Part shown: in pieces, positions 53,773 through 64,000 of the stretch
Position numbering within the stretch: position 1 is the stretch's first letter
Layout: each line of letters opens with the position of its first letter
Made by a program: the position numbers and the translations under genes
NCBI RefSeq assembly: GCF_000417875.1
Contig: NW_006920869.1
Location: 1,295,759-1,359,758 of the forward strand
Direction of reading: 5' to 3'
DNA length: 64,000 bases
Origin: Pseudozyma flocculosa PF-1
Taxonomy: Eukaryota > Basidiomycota > Ustilaginomycetes > Ustilaginales > Ustilaginaceae
The notes under the pieces: model-generated
The model's input: the letters and a program-made list of their open reading frames with translations, nothing else
Database searches by the model: none
Told to the model about the DNA's origin: nothing

Positions 53773-54571
53773 GTGGGCGAGTCGAATGCCTAGCGCGAAG
53801 ACAGGCGAGCGGCGAGGGCTGGGTCTAGGAGGGTGCAGGCCGAGGGGCTGTATTGGAGTCGGTGGTGGTGGCGATGGTGGTGGTAGGTCACAAGGAGAGG
53901 TGGCCGTCTATTTGGGTCGCTCTATCTTGGTCCAGCGCTCAGCTCTAGCTGGTCGGTCGGCATACGAGGTGGGGTGGGAAGAGGAGAAAGAGGCAGAGGC
54001 TCAAGGTCGAGGGCGGATTGTGGGGTGATGTCGAGGCTGAAAAGCCGTCGGTGGCCCGGGCGTTGGGGCCGTCCTTCGCGGTGCATGCATGCGCGCATGC
54101 CCACAGCGCACGCAGCCGGCCGGCGGGACGCTTTGGGCGGCGACTCGCCTGCCTGCTTTGGCCTCGCCTCGCCTCGCCTGGCAGGCCGGCTGGGCTGACA
54201 CTCGGAAGTCGGCCGCCGTCTGGCAGGCAGGCAGCCGGCCGACAGGGTCCCCCCGCAAGAAGCCAACCAAGCAAGGCGCCCGGGCCAAGTGTTGGAAGGC
54301 CCTCTGACCGGCCCCACCGGCAAACAACGACCGGGACAGCAGAGTCCGCCCGTCCGTCCGCCCGGCCTGGCCTTGCCCTCACAAAAGTGCGGGGTGCCGA
54401 GAAGAGTCAGGGAGAGGTAGAAGGGGCCACCACCGCCACCACCATCACCCCCATCTTCAACTCCCCAGCACCTTCCTTCCCGCTAACCAAGCCCTCCCGG
54501 TCCACCTCATCCAGACCCAACTGCACCCGCACTACTCTCCCTCCCACTCGCCCGCCCAGCACTCGACCGCC
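53773..54571. promoter_or_regulatory. Divergent promoter region, PAQR fusion / SDR
   Basis: 799 bp between opposed start codons, with GCCTCGCCTCG-type pentamer repeats near 54160-54185 and GGCAGGCAGGC near 54220. No TATA box and no gene was recognised. Confidence 0.45.
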
Positions 54572-55784
54572 ATGGCATCCAAGATCTCGGACGCGCAGAA
54601 AAAGGCCTACGAGGTCGTCGTGGCACGCCTCGAGCGCATCCGCAACCACCTCGACAACAAGCCCAGGTCCGGCAGGCTCGCAGGCAAGGTCGCTATCATC
54701 ACTGGCTGCGGAAGCCTCACCGGCATCGGGTGAGTTGGCGGATTGTCCCTCTGGTCTACGCCATCGCCACTCTGCGAGCATTCGGACTCGGCTGACGACC
54801 CCTTCCTCCTCGTCTGCGCACACCCTCCCCGACCAGACGTGCCACGGCGCTCCAGTTTGCTCATGAAGGTGGGTGGATTATGCTGTTACTTTCATGACGA
54901 GACGGCTGCCGCGTCGGTTGACTTGTACTGACGGCTGTCCTTCTGCCTCTTCCTCCCCTCGCCCCACACAGGCGTCAAGCACCTCTACGTCCTCGACCTC
55001 GACGGCGAAAACCTGCCGGGCCTCAAGCAGACGATCACCACAAAGTACCCGGACGTCACGGTGACGACGCTCGAGTGCGATGCGGCCGATGAAAAGGCCA
55101 TCTCGGGCGTGTGCCAGCGGGCGCTGCAGGACGAGGGGCGGCTCGACATCTTCTACGCCAACGCCGCCCGCGCCACGGGCGCGCCCCTGGCCGCCACCGA
55201 CGTCGAGGACCTCGAGACGACGCACCACATCAACGTCACGTCGTGCTTCCTCGCGTGCAAGTACGCCTCCGAGGCCATGCAGCGCACGTCGCCGTCCAAG
55301 CCCGAGTCGGGCGGCTCCATCGTCATGACGGCCTCCGTCGCCGGCCTCCGGAGCGGCGCAGGCTCCGTCGACTACTCGGCCTCCAAGGCCGCCGTTATCT
55401 CGATCGCAAACACCTCGGCGTGGCAGCTCACCCGCACCGGCGTCCGCGTCAACGCTGTCTGCCCCGGCCTCATCGAGACGGGAATGACCTCGGCCGTCTT
55501 TGACATGGCTAGGGAGAGGGGAACCGCCTCCAAGATCGGACAGCTCAACCCGGCCGGAAGGTACGGCGTCGCTGCCGAGGTGAGTCTGACCTGCATCCCT
55601 CCCGCGATCCCCTTTGTCGCCGCCTGACACCTCTGACTGAACCTTGCCCACTCGCCGACGCCAGATCGCCAACGCCGTTACCTTCCTCGCCTCGGACGAG
55701 GCATCCTACGTCAACGGAATCGCACTGCCCGTCGACGGCGGCCTCTCGGCCAGCTTGCCCGTCGTCCCCGGCAAGTTCCACTAG
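54572..55784 (+). CDS. Short-chain dehydrogenase/reductase, NAD-type
   Basis: Classical SDR oxidoreductase, 305 aa in four exons: 54572-54729, 54837-54868 (32 nt), 54972-55579, 55665-55784; phases 2, 1 and 0 match. A helical N-terminal extension of about 35 residues precedes the Rossmann fold. The cofactor loop is '[12 protein letters not shown]' (from Thr44), with two residues more than the usual TGxxxGxG. Asp72 in 'YVLDLDG' after beta-2 favours NAD over NADP. The NNAG motif is replaced by 'ANAARATG'. Catalytic residues are Ser in 'VMTASVAG' and Tyr198-x3-Lys202 ('YSASK'). The C-terminal '[16 protein letters not shown]' is standard. The substrate is unknown. Confidence 0.92.
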
Positions 55785-55901
55785 ACTCTGGGTCGTCGCA
55801 TCGTGGTCACGTCTGTCTCATCCTTTGGACGCCCGGGAGGCGAAGGTCGACCACGTCAGCATCGCGAGAAAAGCAATGGAACGGTCGAGAGAGAGTGAGA
55901 G

Positions 55902-55903
<2 letters not shown>

Positions 55904-55941
<38 letters not shown>
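55904..55941. repeat. (GA)n dinucleotide microsatellite
   Basis: GA repeat with small interruptions in the convergent 3' region between the SDR and orphan genes. Confidence 0.9.
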
Positions 55942-55943
<2 letters not shown>

Positions 55944-56067
55944 GAAACGTGCGTGCAAAAGAGTGTGATTGACTCGACGAGCGTCGTGGCAGTAAATGTC
56001 CGTATGATGCGCCGCAGCCGAAGCCGCAGTCGCGGTCGAGAGCGGAGAGCGGGCAGCCGCCCCCTCC

Positions 56068-57682
56068 TTATCCCTCCTTGGCCGCCTCGTAGCCCTGTCA
56101 TCGACGAGAAGGGTAAGACAGCAGAGGAAGTCGTCAGCGAGAGCGTAACGGGCGACGGGCCACCGGACCAACTCACGTCCTTTGTCTCCAAAAAGTCGAG
56201 GTAGGCGAGGGCGGTGGCGATCCAGAACTGCTGCTGCAGCCCAATCGCCTCGACCGCCTTCTGCTGCACTGTCAGGCCGCCGCGTGTCCCCGCGTCCCAC
56301 AGCCACCAGCCGCTCTCATCGACGAACCTCAGCACCTCGATCGGCCTCGTCGTCGTCGTCGCGGCCCCTCCTTCCGCGGCTGTCGCAGAGGGACCCTGCT
56401 GGTCGACGATAAGGGGTGGGTCGATCCACCACAGGCTGAAGCTCTTGTCCGTATCGAGTGGCAGGACGGGTCGGACGTCGCGCGGAAGCAGGTTCCATGC
56501 CCACCGCGCCCAGCCCTGCTTTCCGGCCAGAGCGATCGACGGCGATGCTGCGGAGCCAGAGTTGTGACCTGCGCGGATGGACGACGGGGCGTGGGAGATG
56601 AAAGGCTGTCTCGCACCGTCGCACAGGACAAACGTGCAGTCCATCGGTCCCGGCTCGAGCAACCTCGCCTTGCCCTTCGGCATCGCCGAGTGCTGGCTCC
56701 AGATACCCGATCCGAACGGACGCGGCTCTACAGGCGAGTAAGGTCGATCGGCATGCGGACTCCTTGGCGCCTTGTGCCTGCCATTGACCGCGGGTTCCGT
56801 CGACTCGGACGGGCCAGACCTTGCGGCCGTCGACGTGTCGCCCTCGTCATCTTCCTCAATGGTGGGATCACCGGTGGCGAGCTCGCTGCGTGCGAATGCC
56901 TTGCGCGAGCCGTAAGAATGCGTCCCGGACCCCGCTGCGCTGCGCTTTCTCGCGTGGCCGGCATGCGCGGTCTCTGCCCGCCCCGTCGCTCGAGCTTCGG
57001 CCGCGATATCCGGCGGAGATGTAGGGACATAGTCGTCCCTCCGCTTGGCCCTGCCTGCACCCTCGCGGGACATCTCGTGCGCCTGTCTTGGCAGCACCGA
57101 GACGAGCGGTAGCTTACGAGGCGACGAAGAGGATCCGGCCGGCGCTTCGAGGTCGATCATGGGCTGGGCCTGCGCGAGCGCCTCGCCTCGGATCGTGGTC
57201 CTGAGGCTGAAGGCGAGCGGTGTGACGGAGTGGTCGTCATCCCTGGCATTGGCGGATCGAAGTGCGATGGCGGTTCCGCGGGGCAGGTGGGGCGAGCGCA
57301 GGTGCAGGTACCAGCCCCTGGTGGGTCGATGGACGGTCCAAGCCACGTCGGACGTGTGGCAGTCGACGAGCTGGTCGACGATCTCGTCGTCTTCGGAGAG
57401 GGAGCGCTCGCGGTACCAGATAGGTTCGAGCTGACCGTCGCTCGCGCGGCTGCTGGAGGGACCGGGATAGCTGCTGACCTGGAGGCGGTGGTCGCTGAGC
57501 TGCTGGGTGTGCGGGTGGATGCGGTAGCGGACAGTGTCGCTGCGCTCGGCCAAGGTGGAAGGGGTAGGTCTGGATGGCTTGGACGAGGATGAGGGTGTTG
57601 TGAGGTGCGTCGAGGGTGGCCGTATTGTGATGGAAGGGGGATAGTCGTGTTGCCCACTCGCGGGTAGGCCGGAGCGGATCAT
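56068..57682 (-). CDS. Uncharacterised 510-aa protein
   Basis: Exon 1 is 57682-56177 (502 codons) and exon 2 is 56094-56068 (nine codons with TAA), joined in phase 0 across an 82-nt intron with donor GTGAGT and acceptor CAG. I recognise no family. The N-terminal 60 residues are Thr/Ser/Pro-rich. A conserved-looking globular block follows ('EPIWYRERSLSEDDE', 'DVAWTVHRPTRGWYLHLRSP'). The middle is disordered and basic. The C-terminal 150 residues look folded and Trp-rich ('WARWAWNLLPRDVRPVLPL', 'SFSLWWIDPPLIV', 'GWWLWDAGTRGGL', 'FWIATALAYLDFLETKD'). There is no signal peptide or membrane helix. Without the intron the frame would read on into repeats, so the spliced ending is preferred. Confidence 0.72.
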
Positions 57683-58337
57683 GGTGGCCGTGGCAGCGTT
57701 GGCGGTGGTGGTCGTGGCATGCCTCGTGCTCGCCGATGGCAAGTCGGTGATCAGATTGCGAGGCCAAGAGAGGGGTACGGTGTAGGCCTATACTAGCGCT
57801 GCGGCCATCTGTATCGGTCGAAGAGGAGAGTAGGCGGTGGGTGCGGAGAGGATGGAAGACCGGAGTGAAGGCCGACAGCCAAGAAGGACGGCGGCAAAGC
57901 GCGGGCGCATCCCTGCCTGGCCTGCCTGAATGCAGAGGAGCAGCGGGTGGGCGCCCATAAGCAAAGCGCTTGGCACATGCATGCAAGCCAGCCCAGCGCA
58001 GCCAGGGAGGCGGGCACAGGCCATTATTGCGCTCTCGCTCTAGCCTCCGCTCGCACGGTTCCGAGACCGGAGCTGGCCGAGGATCATGCTGCTGCTTTGG
58101 CCCGCCTGGCCACAACGGATCCCTCCCGACCGACGCACTCACCACGACTCTTATACTGGCTCAGTGGCCACCGCCGTCCTCTACCTCTACCAGTAACCAC
58201 CACCACGGCCACCGCAACGCCCCAAAAGCGCACTCGAACGCCTGCAAAGCCCACCGCTGCCCGCACAAGCAAATCTCGAGCCAAAGACCCTCCCCCACCC
58301 GCACGCCAGCAACCGACGGCACACGACACCGCCCACC
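57683..58337. promoter_or_regulatory. Divergent promoter region, orphan / cytidine deaminase
   Basis: 655 bp between opposed start codons. Open frames here are composition artefacts; no TATA box was recognised. Confidence 0.45.
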
Positions 58338-59047
58338 ATGGACGCCGCAGACCTCCGCCTCATCGCCGACAAGAAGCACGACCTGCTCGAGGCGGCCCAG
58401 GAGGCGCGCAAGCTGGCCTATGCCCCGTACAGGTGAGGATACCGTACCATCGACCACAAGCCCGCCGGCTCGTCCTCGGCCCGGGCTAACACATGCCCAC
58501 ATCTCTCCCCTCACTCGCAACCTGACACCCCCCTCCCCCCCCCCGCAGCAAGTTCCGGGTAGGAGCGGCGCTGCTGCTCAAGTGGGGCGAAATCATCCTG
58601 GGCGCCAACATGGAGAATGCGTCCTACGGCGGCACCGTGTGCGCCGAGCGCACGGCCATTGCCAAGGCCATGATGCGCTCCACGTCGCTCTCGGTCGACG
58701 AGGCCGCGTCCGGGCGCAAGGTCGAGGCGGGCGACATTATCGCCGTGGCGGTGGCGTCGGACCTCGAGGGGAGCTGCAGCCCGTGCGGCTTCTGCCGCCA
58801 GGTCATCCGCGAGTTCTGCTCCGTCCACACTAGGGTGCTCATGGTCGGCCGCAACTGGTCCAGGCAGAGCGCTCAGTCGGCCACGGGGACAGCGCCGTCG
58901 TCGCAGCAGCAGCAGCAGCAGCAGCAGCAGGTCGAGGACCGCCAGGGCAAGGAGTTTGACGAGGCCAACGTCGAGTGCGTGACGCTCGACTACCTGCTGC
59001 CCATGAGCTTTGGGCCCGAAGACCTCGACAAGCCGAGGCACACCTGA
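58338..59047 (+). CDS. Cytidine deaminase with polyglutamine insertion
   Basis: Zinc enzyme of pyrimidine salvage, cytidine/deoxycytidine to uridine/deoxyuridine. Exons are 58338-58432 and 58549-59047 (197 aa), phase 2; the splice rebuilds 'YAPYSKFRVGAALL'. Zinc ligands and the proton-shuttling Glu are present: Cys63-Ala-Glu65 in 'GGTVCAERTAI', and Cys111 and Cys114 in 'PCGFCRQ'. 'NMENASYGGT' is the nucleoside-binding segment. The usual length of homotetrameric CDA is about 130-150 residues. The excess lies in a C-terminal insertion with nine Gln, encoded by a CAG repeat, between 'VLMVGRNW' and 'YLLPMSFGPEDL'. The family's C-terminal 'LLP..FGP..L' remains intact. Confidence 0.95.
58903..58930 (+). 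repeat. (CAG)n coding for polyglutamine
   Basis: Nine perfect CAG units in frame as Gln in the cytidine deaminase. Confidence 0.93.
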
Positions 59048-59645
59048 GGGCGGGAGAAAGGCGGTGGTCGATGAACTGTCAATCGGGTTAGTTACGGGCG
59101 CACGTTGGCGGGCGGCGGAAGAAAGGTCACCTTATGGGCTTGCATGCGGAAGACATGCTATGACGGTCGGCGTTGTCGCCGTCGACTGCGGCAAGGCGAG
59201 CCAGAGAGCGCCAAGCGATGGTCGCAAATGCTTTGTTGAACACAGTGACGCGCTCCAGGAAACTCGTCTTCAGGGCGCTCCCCTCCACATTGGGCGAAGA
59301 GGGCGGCGAACGAGACGAACGAGACGAACGAGACCAAGGGGGGCGGCATACGCCATCACGGATTCATGTCAATGACCATCCATCAATCCATCTCAGCTGA
59401 GCAGCCGTCCTCTTCTCTGCCAAGGATATTCCCTCGGCTGCCGTAGCAACAGTCGCAGCGACGGGCAGGATGGGCGACAGTGCGCCTCTCTATCTCTCCC
59501 TTGCGCCAGTCGTTTGCCTCCTGACCACCAGGCCAGAAGCGGCCTCTGATCCCAACACCAACCGATTCCCTCCGTGCCCCGCCTTCCTCGACCAGGACAC
59601 CACCACGGCGCCCGCCGTCCCCTCTACCCCGACCCTCCAGCAACG
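59048..59645. other. Intergenic region, cytidine deaminase / antiporter
   Basis: About 600 bp between two plus-strand genes, with a GAACGAGAC tandem triplet near 59306-59335. No gene was seen. Confidence 0.45.
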
Positions 59646-61541
59646 ATGCCCATCGAGCTGCAATGGACGCCCGTCAACTTCCTCGCCGCGGGCTTCGGCC
59701 TGGTCTTTATCCTCTTTGGCTCCGTCTCGTACCTCGTCAAGGAGCGCCTCTTCCTCGGTGAGGCCCCCATCGCCGTCCTGGTCGGCATCGCCCTCGGCCC
59801 CTATGGCCTCGCCGGCTTCACCGACTGGTTCCCCAGGGATGGCATGCACGACAAGATCGGCCTCGCAATGAGCCGCATCATCATTGGCATCCAGCTCGCC
59901 ATGGTCGGCATACAGGTCCAGCTGCACTACCGCAGCCTCGCGGTGCTCCTCGTCCCCGTCATGACGCTCATGTGGCTCGCCACCACGCTGTGCATCTACC
60001 TCGCCCTGCCCGACCTGCCCCTGCTGGCCGCCCTCGTCGTCGGCGTGGGTCCTTCGCCCACCGACCCCGTCCTCTCGGCCGCCCTGGTCCAGGGCGCCTT
60101 TGCCGACCAGCACGTCAGCCCGCGCATCCGCAACCTCGTCAGCGCCGAGAGCGGCGCAAACGACGGCTTCGCCTACCCCTTGCTCTACCTCGCCGTCAAC
60201 CTGCTCAAGTACACCACGACCTCCGAAGCCCTCAAGGCGTGGCTGCTCGAGACGTGCCTCTACACCGTCGCCGGCTCCGTGGCCTACGGCTGCCTCGTCG
60301 GCTACGCCTGCCGCAAGCTCCTCGAGTTCTCGACGCGCAAGGACTGGATCGACAAGGAGAGCTTCCTCCTCTACGGCGCCGCCATGGCCGTCTTCCTCGT
60401 CGGCTCCGGCGGCCTCTTCGAGTTCGACGACCTCCTCGCCGCCTTTGTCGCGGGCAACGCCCTCAGCTGGAACGACTTCTACCGCGAGCAGTGCGACGAG
60501 AGCGAGGTCGACAATTGCCTCGACCTCGTGCTCAACATGGTCTTTTTCGCCTTCCTCGGCGCCACGATCCCCTGGGACGCCTTCAACGCGCCCGAGTACG
60601 GCATCACGCCCGCCAGGCTCGTCGTCATGTGCATCGCCGTCCTCGTCCTTCGCCGCCTGCCCGCCATGCTCGCCCTCTGGCGCCTCGTCCCGACTATCCA
60701 CGACGTCTCCGAGGCCGCCTTTGTCGGCTACTTTGCGCCCATCGGCGCCGGCGCATTCTTCTACATGGAGCACACCATCCAGGAGCTCAGCGAAGACGGC
60801 GACGACTACGCGACCCGCAGGATCCTCGAGTGAGTCGCGGGCCTGACCCGCCTGTCCTGCCCTCCGTCTCGCAAGTGCCGTTGTGCGACAGCGCCCGACT
60901 GACGCCGCCGTCGTCTTGTCTCCCTTTTCTCTCCGCATCCTGATCCCCCCCTTTGTCGCGCTCGCAGGGTGGTGAAACCAGTGACGTACGCTCTGATCCT
61001 CTCGTCGCTCATCGGCCACACCTTCTGCATCCCGCTGGTCAAGCTGTACTTTGACTACCGCGGAATCGGCACCATCAAGCTCGACGGCGACTCTTCGTCT
61101 CTGCGCGGCTCCGAATCCGGTTCCTCGTCGGCCTACGACGAGGAGGAGGCAGGGGAGGAGGTACCTGGCCGAGATGAGGAGACGGCCGTCGTCGACGACG
61201 ACGACGACGGCGACGATGGGCAGGGATCGTTTCAGCAGAGTACATCGCACCGTCCTCGATCCGAGAGCGCCACGACTACCTCGGACGCGGCGCGGGGCCA
61301 GGGAGCGTACAGGAGCGACGGGACGTGGGATCAACATGCCTCGTGGCGCCACTCGAGCGGACACAAGGTCGGACACGTCCATCACCGTCGCCGTCGTGAC
61401 GAGAGCAGGAGCAAGAGACCGGATCAGCCTGCTGCAGCGACGACGACGACGGCGGCGGCGGCGGCGAGGGCGACGAGCGGAAGCTCGGACGATAGGGCCG
61501 TCGAGGTGCAGAGACAGGAGGAAGGTAGGGCCGGCATGTAA
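59646..61541 (+). CDS. Nha1-type Na+(K+)/H+ antiporter
   Basis: Plasma-membrane cation/proton antiporter of the CPA1 family, fungal Nha1/Sod2 branch, which exports alkali cations. Exons are 59646-60829 and 60968-61541 (585 aa), phase 2. About twelve hydrophobic helices occupy residues 10-430. Thr139-Asp140-Pro141 in 'GPSPTDPVLSAAL' and Asn172-Asp173 in 'AESGANDGFAYP' are the two half-helix motifs that form the ion site. 'FDDLLAAFVAGNALSW' and 'FFAFLGATIPWDAF' are also Nha1-like. The cytosolic tail of about 150 residues is acidic, then basic and His-rich, and is much shorter than the tail of yeast Nha1. ATG 59646 is the first ATG next to the first helix. Confidence 0.93.
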
Positions 61542-61863
61542 CCTCGTCCGATCGATGCTCGGCCGCGTGCATCGCGTCAATGGCGCATGCCGGCCGCCGG
61601 AATGACCTGCGCGACGACAAAGACGATAAGAGAGGGGATGGTGTGAGATGGAGAGAGGCAAGAAGGAAGAGCGCGGCGGTAGTAATACATCCTGGATCTC
61701 AAAGAAGTGAAAGAAGAGGCCGCGAGGAGGAGAAAGAAGGGGAAGAACATGGACATGAGGGTGGCCCCGGGGCGGCTGCGATTAGGTCAAGGCCGTCCGT
61801 CTATATAGGAGAGCATGGCATCACATCTTGGCAGGTGCCTTGAGAGAGCGAGGCCTGGGCCCC
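61542..61863. other. Convergent intergenic region, antiporter / helicase
   Basis: 322 bp between two 3' ends. It contains TATATAG at about 61802-61808 with no gene positioned to use it. Confidence 0.45.
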
Positions 61864-64000
61864 TCAGGCGCCAAACCGCCCCTCGTCACGCCGCGAAAAG
61901 CGGGACGGACCGCGGTCGCTGCCGCCGCCGAAGCCGCCACGGCGCGGGCGGTCGCTGAACGAGTCGCGCCCGCGCCCGCCAAAGCTTCGCTCGCCGCTGC
62001 CACCGCCTTCCCGCCTTGCGCCACCGAAGCTCCGCTCGCCGCGATCCCGCCCGCCGAATCCGCCGCCGCCGCTACCGCTGTCACGGTCAAAGCTCCGCGG
62101 TCGGAAGCCGCCGTCGCGGTCACCGCCACGGTCACCGCCGCGGCCGCGAATCCTCCCTGCCGNNNNNNNNNNNNNNNNNNNNGAAGCGGCCGCGGCCGGA
62201 CCTGCCGCTGTCGCCGCCGTGGAGGTCCTTGGACGAGAAGCCGAGCTTGCGCAGGAAGTCATCGCCGACGAAGGGCTCGCGCTCCATCTTGCCCGCCTGG
62301 ACGGCCCACTGCTTGAGGCCCTGGAGGATCGACGACTTGGTCGTTCGCAGCTCGGGCACGCGGCCCATGTAGAAGCCGAGCTGCGAGCCGAAGACCTCGC
62401 GCACCATGTCCGGGTCCAGCTCGGCCAGGCTCTGCTCGAGCTCGTCGTTGAGTCGCTCGACCTCGTACCTGCCCGACAGCGGGCCCTTGAGCTTGAGCTG
62501 CTTCGGCAGTTCGCGAGCGCCGCGCTTGGCCCGGAATGCCCTCTTCTGCTCTTGCGTGAGCGGCGGCGCCTCAAACTCGTCGGGCGACTCGTCGAACTTC
62601 TCGCAGAGCTGCTGCAGCTCGCCCGTCATCTCGTCGACCGAAAGCTTCTGCACGGGCAGGTCGTCGAGCTGGAAGTGGAGGAAGCCCTGCTCCCAGTTGA
62701 GCAGCACAAGGTCGGCGCGGCCCTCGGCGCCGGCGCGACCCGTCCGGCCGATACGGTGGATGTACTGGTCCTTGTTGGACGGGATGCCGACCTGGATCAC
62801 CCGCGAGGTTCCCGGGTAGTCGACGCCACGGGCGCTCACGTCGCTGGTGATGAGGATGCTGGCGCCGCTCTGGTCCTTGCGGAAGCGGTCGCTGACCTTG
62901 AAGCGCTGGTTCTGGTCCTTTTTGCTGTGGATCTCATAGAGCGCAGTGGAGCGACCGGCGGGCAGGATCTTCTGCGTGTCCTTTAGCACCTCGGCCAGCA
63001 TCTGCGTCATCTTGGTGGTGGGCGCAAACACAATGACCTTGGACTTGCCCGGGTTGGCCAGCTGGTCGTGTGCGATCAGGCGGAGGACGTGCGGGATCTG
63101 CTCGTCGGCCGAGTTGAGGACGGTGCAGTACTGGGGAATGTGCTTGTGCACGTTGTCCTCGCCGGCCGGCACGCAGTCGATGAAGCGGTGGTCCTTTTCG
63201 AGGCTCGCGCGGGCAATGCTGCGGATCTCGGGCGAGACGGTGGCCGAGAAGAGCATCGTCTGGCGCTCGCCCTTGGGCGGCAGGAAGTCGAGAATGGCCT
63301 TGAGGTCGTCGCGGAAGCCCATCTCGAGAAGCGTGTCGGCCTCGTCGAGGACGAGCGTCTGGCACGCCGACATGGCCTCCTTCATCATGCCGACGTCCTT
63401 GAGCAGGTCAAGCAGGCGGCCGGGCGTGGCGACAATGATGTCGGGCCGACCGCGGCGCCAGTCGTTGATCTGGTGGTTGCGGCTGGCACCGCCGACGAGG
63501 AGCTGCACCTGCAGGTCGTCGTGGTGCATCAGCAGCTTCTGGGCCTCGGTGGCGATTTGGGTAGCCAGCTCTCGCGTGGGCGACAGAATCAGCGTGCCGA
63601 CCGTGTTCTGGGTGAACTGCTTGGCGATGCCGACGCGTCCGTGCTTGTCGAGGGAGGCAAAGTCCAAGTCGGGGCGGTGGCGCTCGAGCATCTTGGTCCA
63701 GGCCGGGGAGAAGTGGCCGCGCTGGACGCCCGCAATGGCCTTGACGCGCGCCTCGATGGCGGGCACCAGGAAGGCGATCGTCTTTCCGGTTCCAGTCTTG
63801 GCCTTGACCAGCAGGTCACGGCCCCTGCCGTCCTCCATGGGCGCCGAATCCTTGGTCAGATTCTCGGCCAGCTCAGGCAGCAAGTGGAGCACCTTTTCCT
63901 GCACGAGCGACATGTCCTTGTAGCCGAACGGCTTGACCGTCAGCGCCTTCCACGTCGGGTAGGAGATGTGACCCTTCATCGAGTCGAAGGTGCTGTCCTT
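61864..64000 (-). CDS. DEAD-box RNA helicase, Mss116-like (5' end outside window)
   Basis: ATP-dependent RNA helicase close to Mss116, the mitochondrial helicase for intron splicing and RNA remodelling. All core motifs are visible in order: Q motif region 'MSLVQEKVL', Walker A 'AKTGTGKT', 'SPTRELATQ', 'TPGRLLDLL', 'VLDEADTLL', 'LFSATVSPE', 'VIVFAPTTK', 'SDVSARGVDYP' and 'YIHRIGRTGRAG'. The region after the core fits the Mss116 C-terminal extension. The tail is Arg/Gly-rich with RGG boxes ('RGGDRGGDRDGGF', 'RGGFGGGSDRGPSRF'), useful for RNA binding. A 20-N gap (62163-62182) interrupts the coding sequence at the start of the RGG tail, and the frames on its two sides do not match for exactly 20 bases. 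The N-terminus, including any import signal, lies beyond 64000. Confidence 0.92.
62163..62182. other. Assembly gap (20 N) in helicase coding sequence
   Basis: Run of exactly 20 N inside the repetitive Gly/Arg-rich coding region. It is the same length as the gap at 26985-27004, so probably a placeholder of arbitrary size. Confidence 0.98.

Noticed and set aside
59490..61661. 723-codon minus-strand open frame opposite the antiporter
   Set aside because: Same mirror effect; it has no protein features and spans the antiporter intron.
61802..61808. TATATAG as a promoter element
   Set aside because: It lies between two convergent 3' ends with no gene start nearby.

Overview
The window is nuclear DNA from a GC-rich filamentous or dimorphic fungus, most likely a basidiomycete and probably of the smut lineage (Ustilaginomycotina). 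That placement is inferred from codon use, from short introns (mostly 80-145 nt) with a dominant GTGAGT donor, CAG acceptor and CTGAC-like branch point, and from gene content. No marker in the window fixes the species. I place 26 protein-coding genes (two run off the ends), 36 introns (one incomplete) and one intron-containing tRNA-Tyr. I see no mobile element, CRISPR array or rRNA. Three runs of N (26985-27004, 46449-46825, 62163-62182) are assembly gaps.

Layout. 0-4.7 kb: mitochondrial methylmalonate-semialdehyde dehydrogenase (left edge, minus), the kinetochore protein Mif2/CENP-C and tRNA-Tyr. 6.5-11.2 kb: secreted catalase and an MFS sugar transporter, converging. 14-15.6 kb: a NiCoT nickel/cobalt permease between two gene-poor stretches of about 2.9 kb. 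18.4-21.5 kb: pectin lyase and a cysteine-free secreted protein. 22-25.4 kb: HPP membrane protein and an SDR, divergent. 26-30 kb: Hsp31-type DJ-1 protein and an ICE2-family ER protein, converging. 31-35 kb: deoxyhypusine synthase and an 855-aa orphan, converging. 36.5-43 kb: GPI-anchored lipase-like hydrolase, ERD1/EXS protein, Hikeshi/Opi10 and a conserved mitochondrial protein. 43.2-49.6 kb: small GPI-anchored protein, a gapped tail-anchored protein and a cytochrome P450. 51-53.8 kb: an apparent fusion of a fungal multi-span membrane domain to a PAQR receptor. 54.5-64 kb: a second SDR, an orphan, cytidine deaminase, an Nha1-type antiporter and an Mss116-type DEAD-box helicase (right edge).

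Most genes are unrelated housekeeping functions in alternating orientation, with short divergent promoters and tight convergent 3' ends, so there is no obvious cluster. One theme is extracellular and surface proteins suited to plant-associated growth: secreted catalase, pectin lyase, a sugar importer, a GPI-anchored hydrolase, a small GPI protein and an unknown secreted protein. The most unusual object is the PAQR fusion at 51188-53772. Eight exons with matching phases encode one 611-residue polypeptide in which a complete fungal membrane domain precedes a PAQR core that keeps its zinc ligands.
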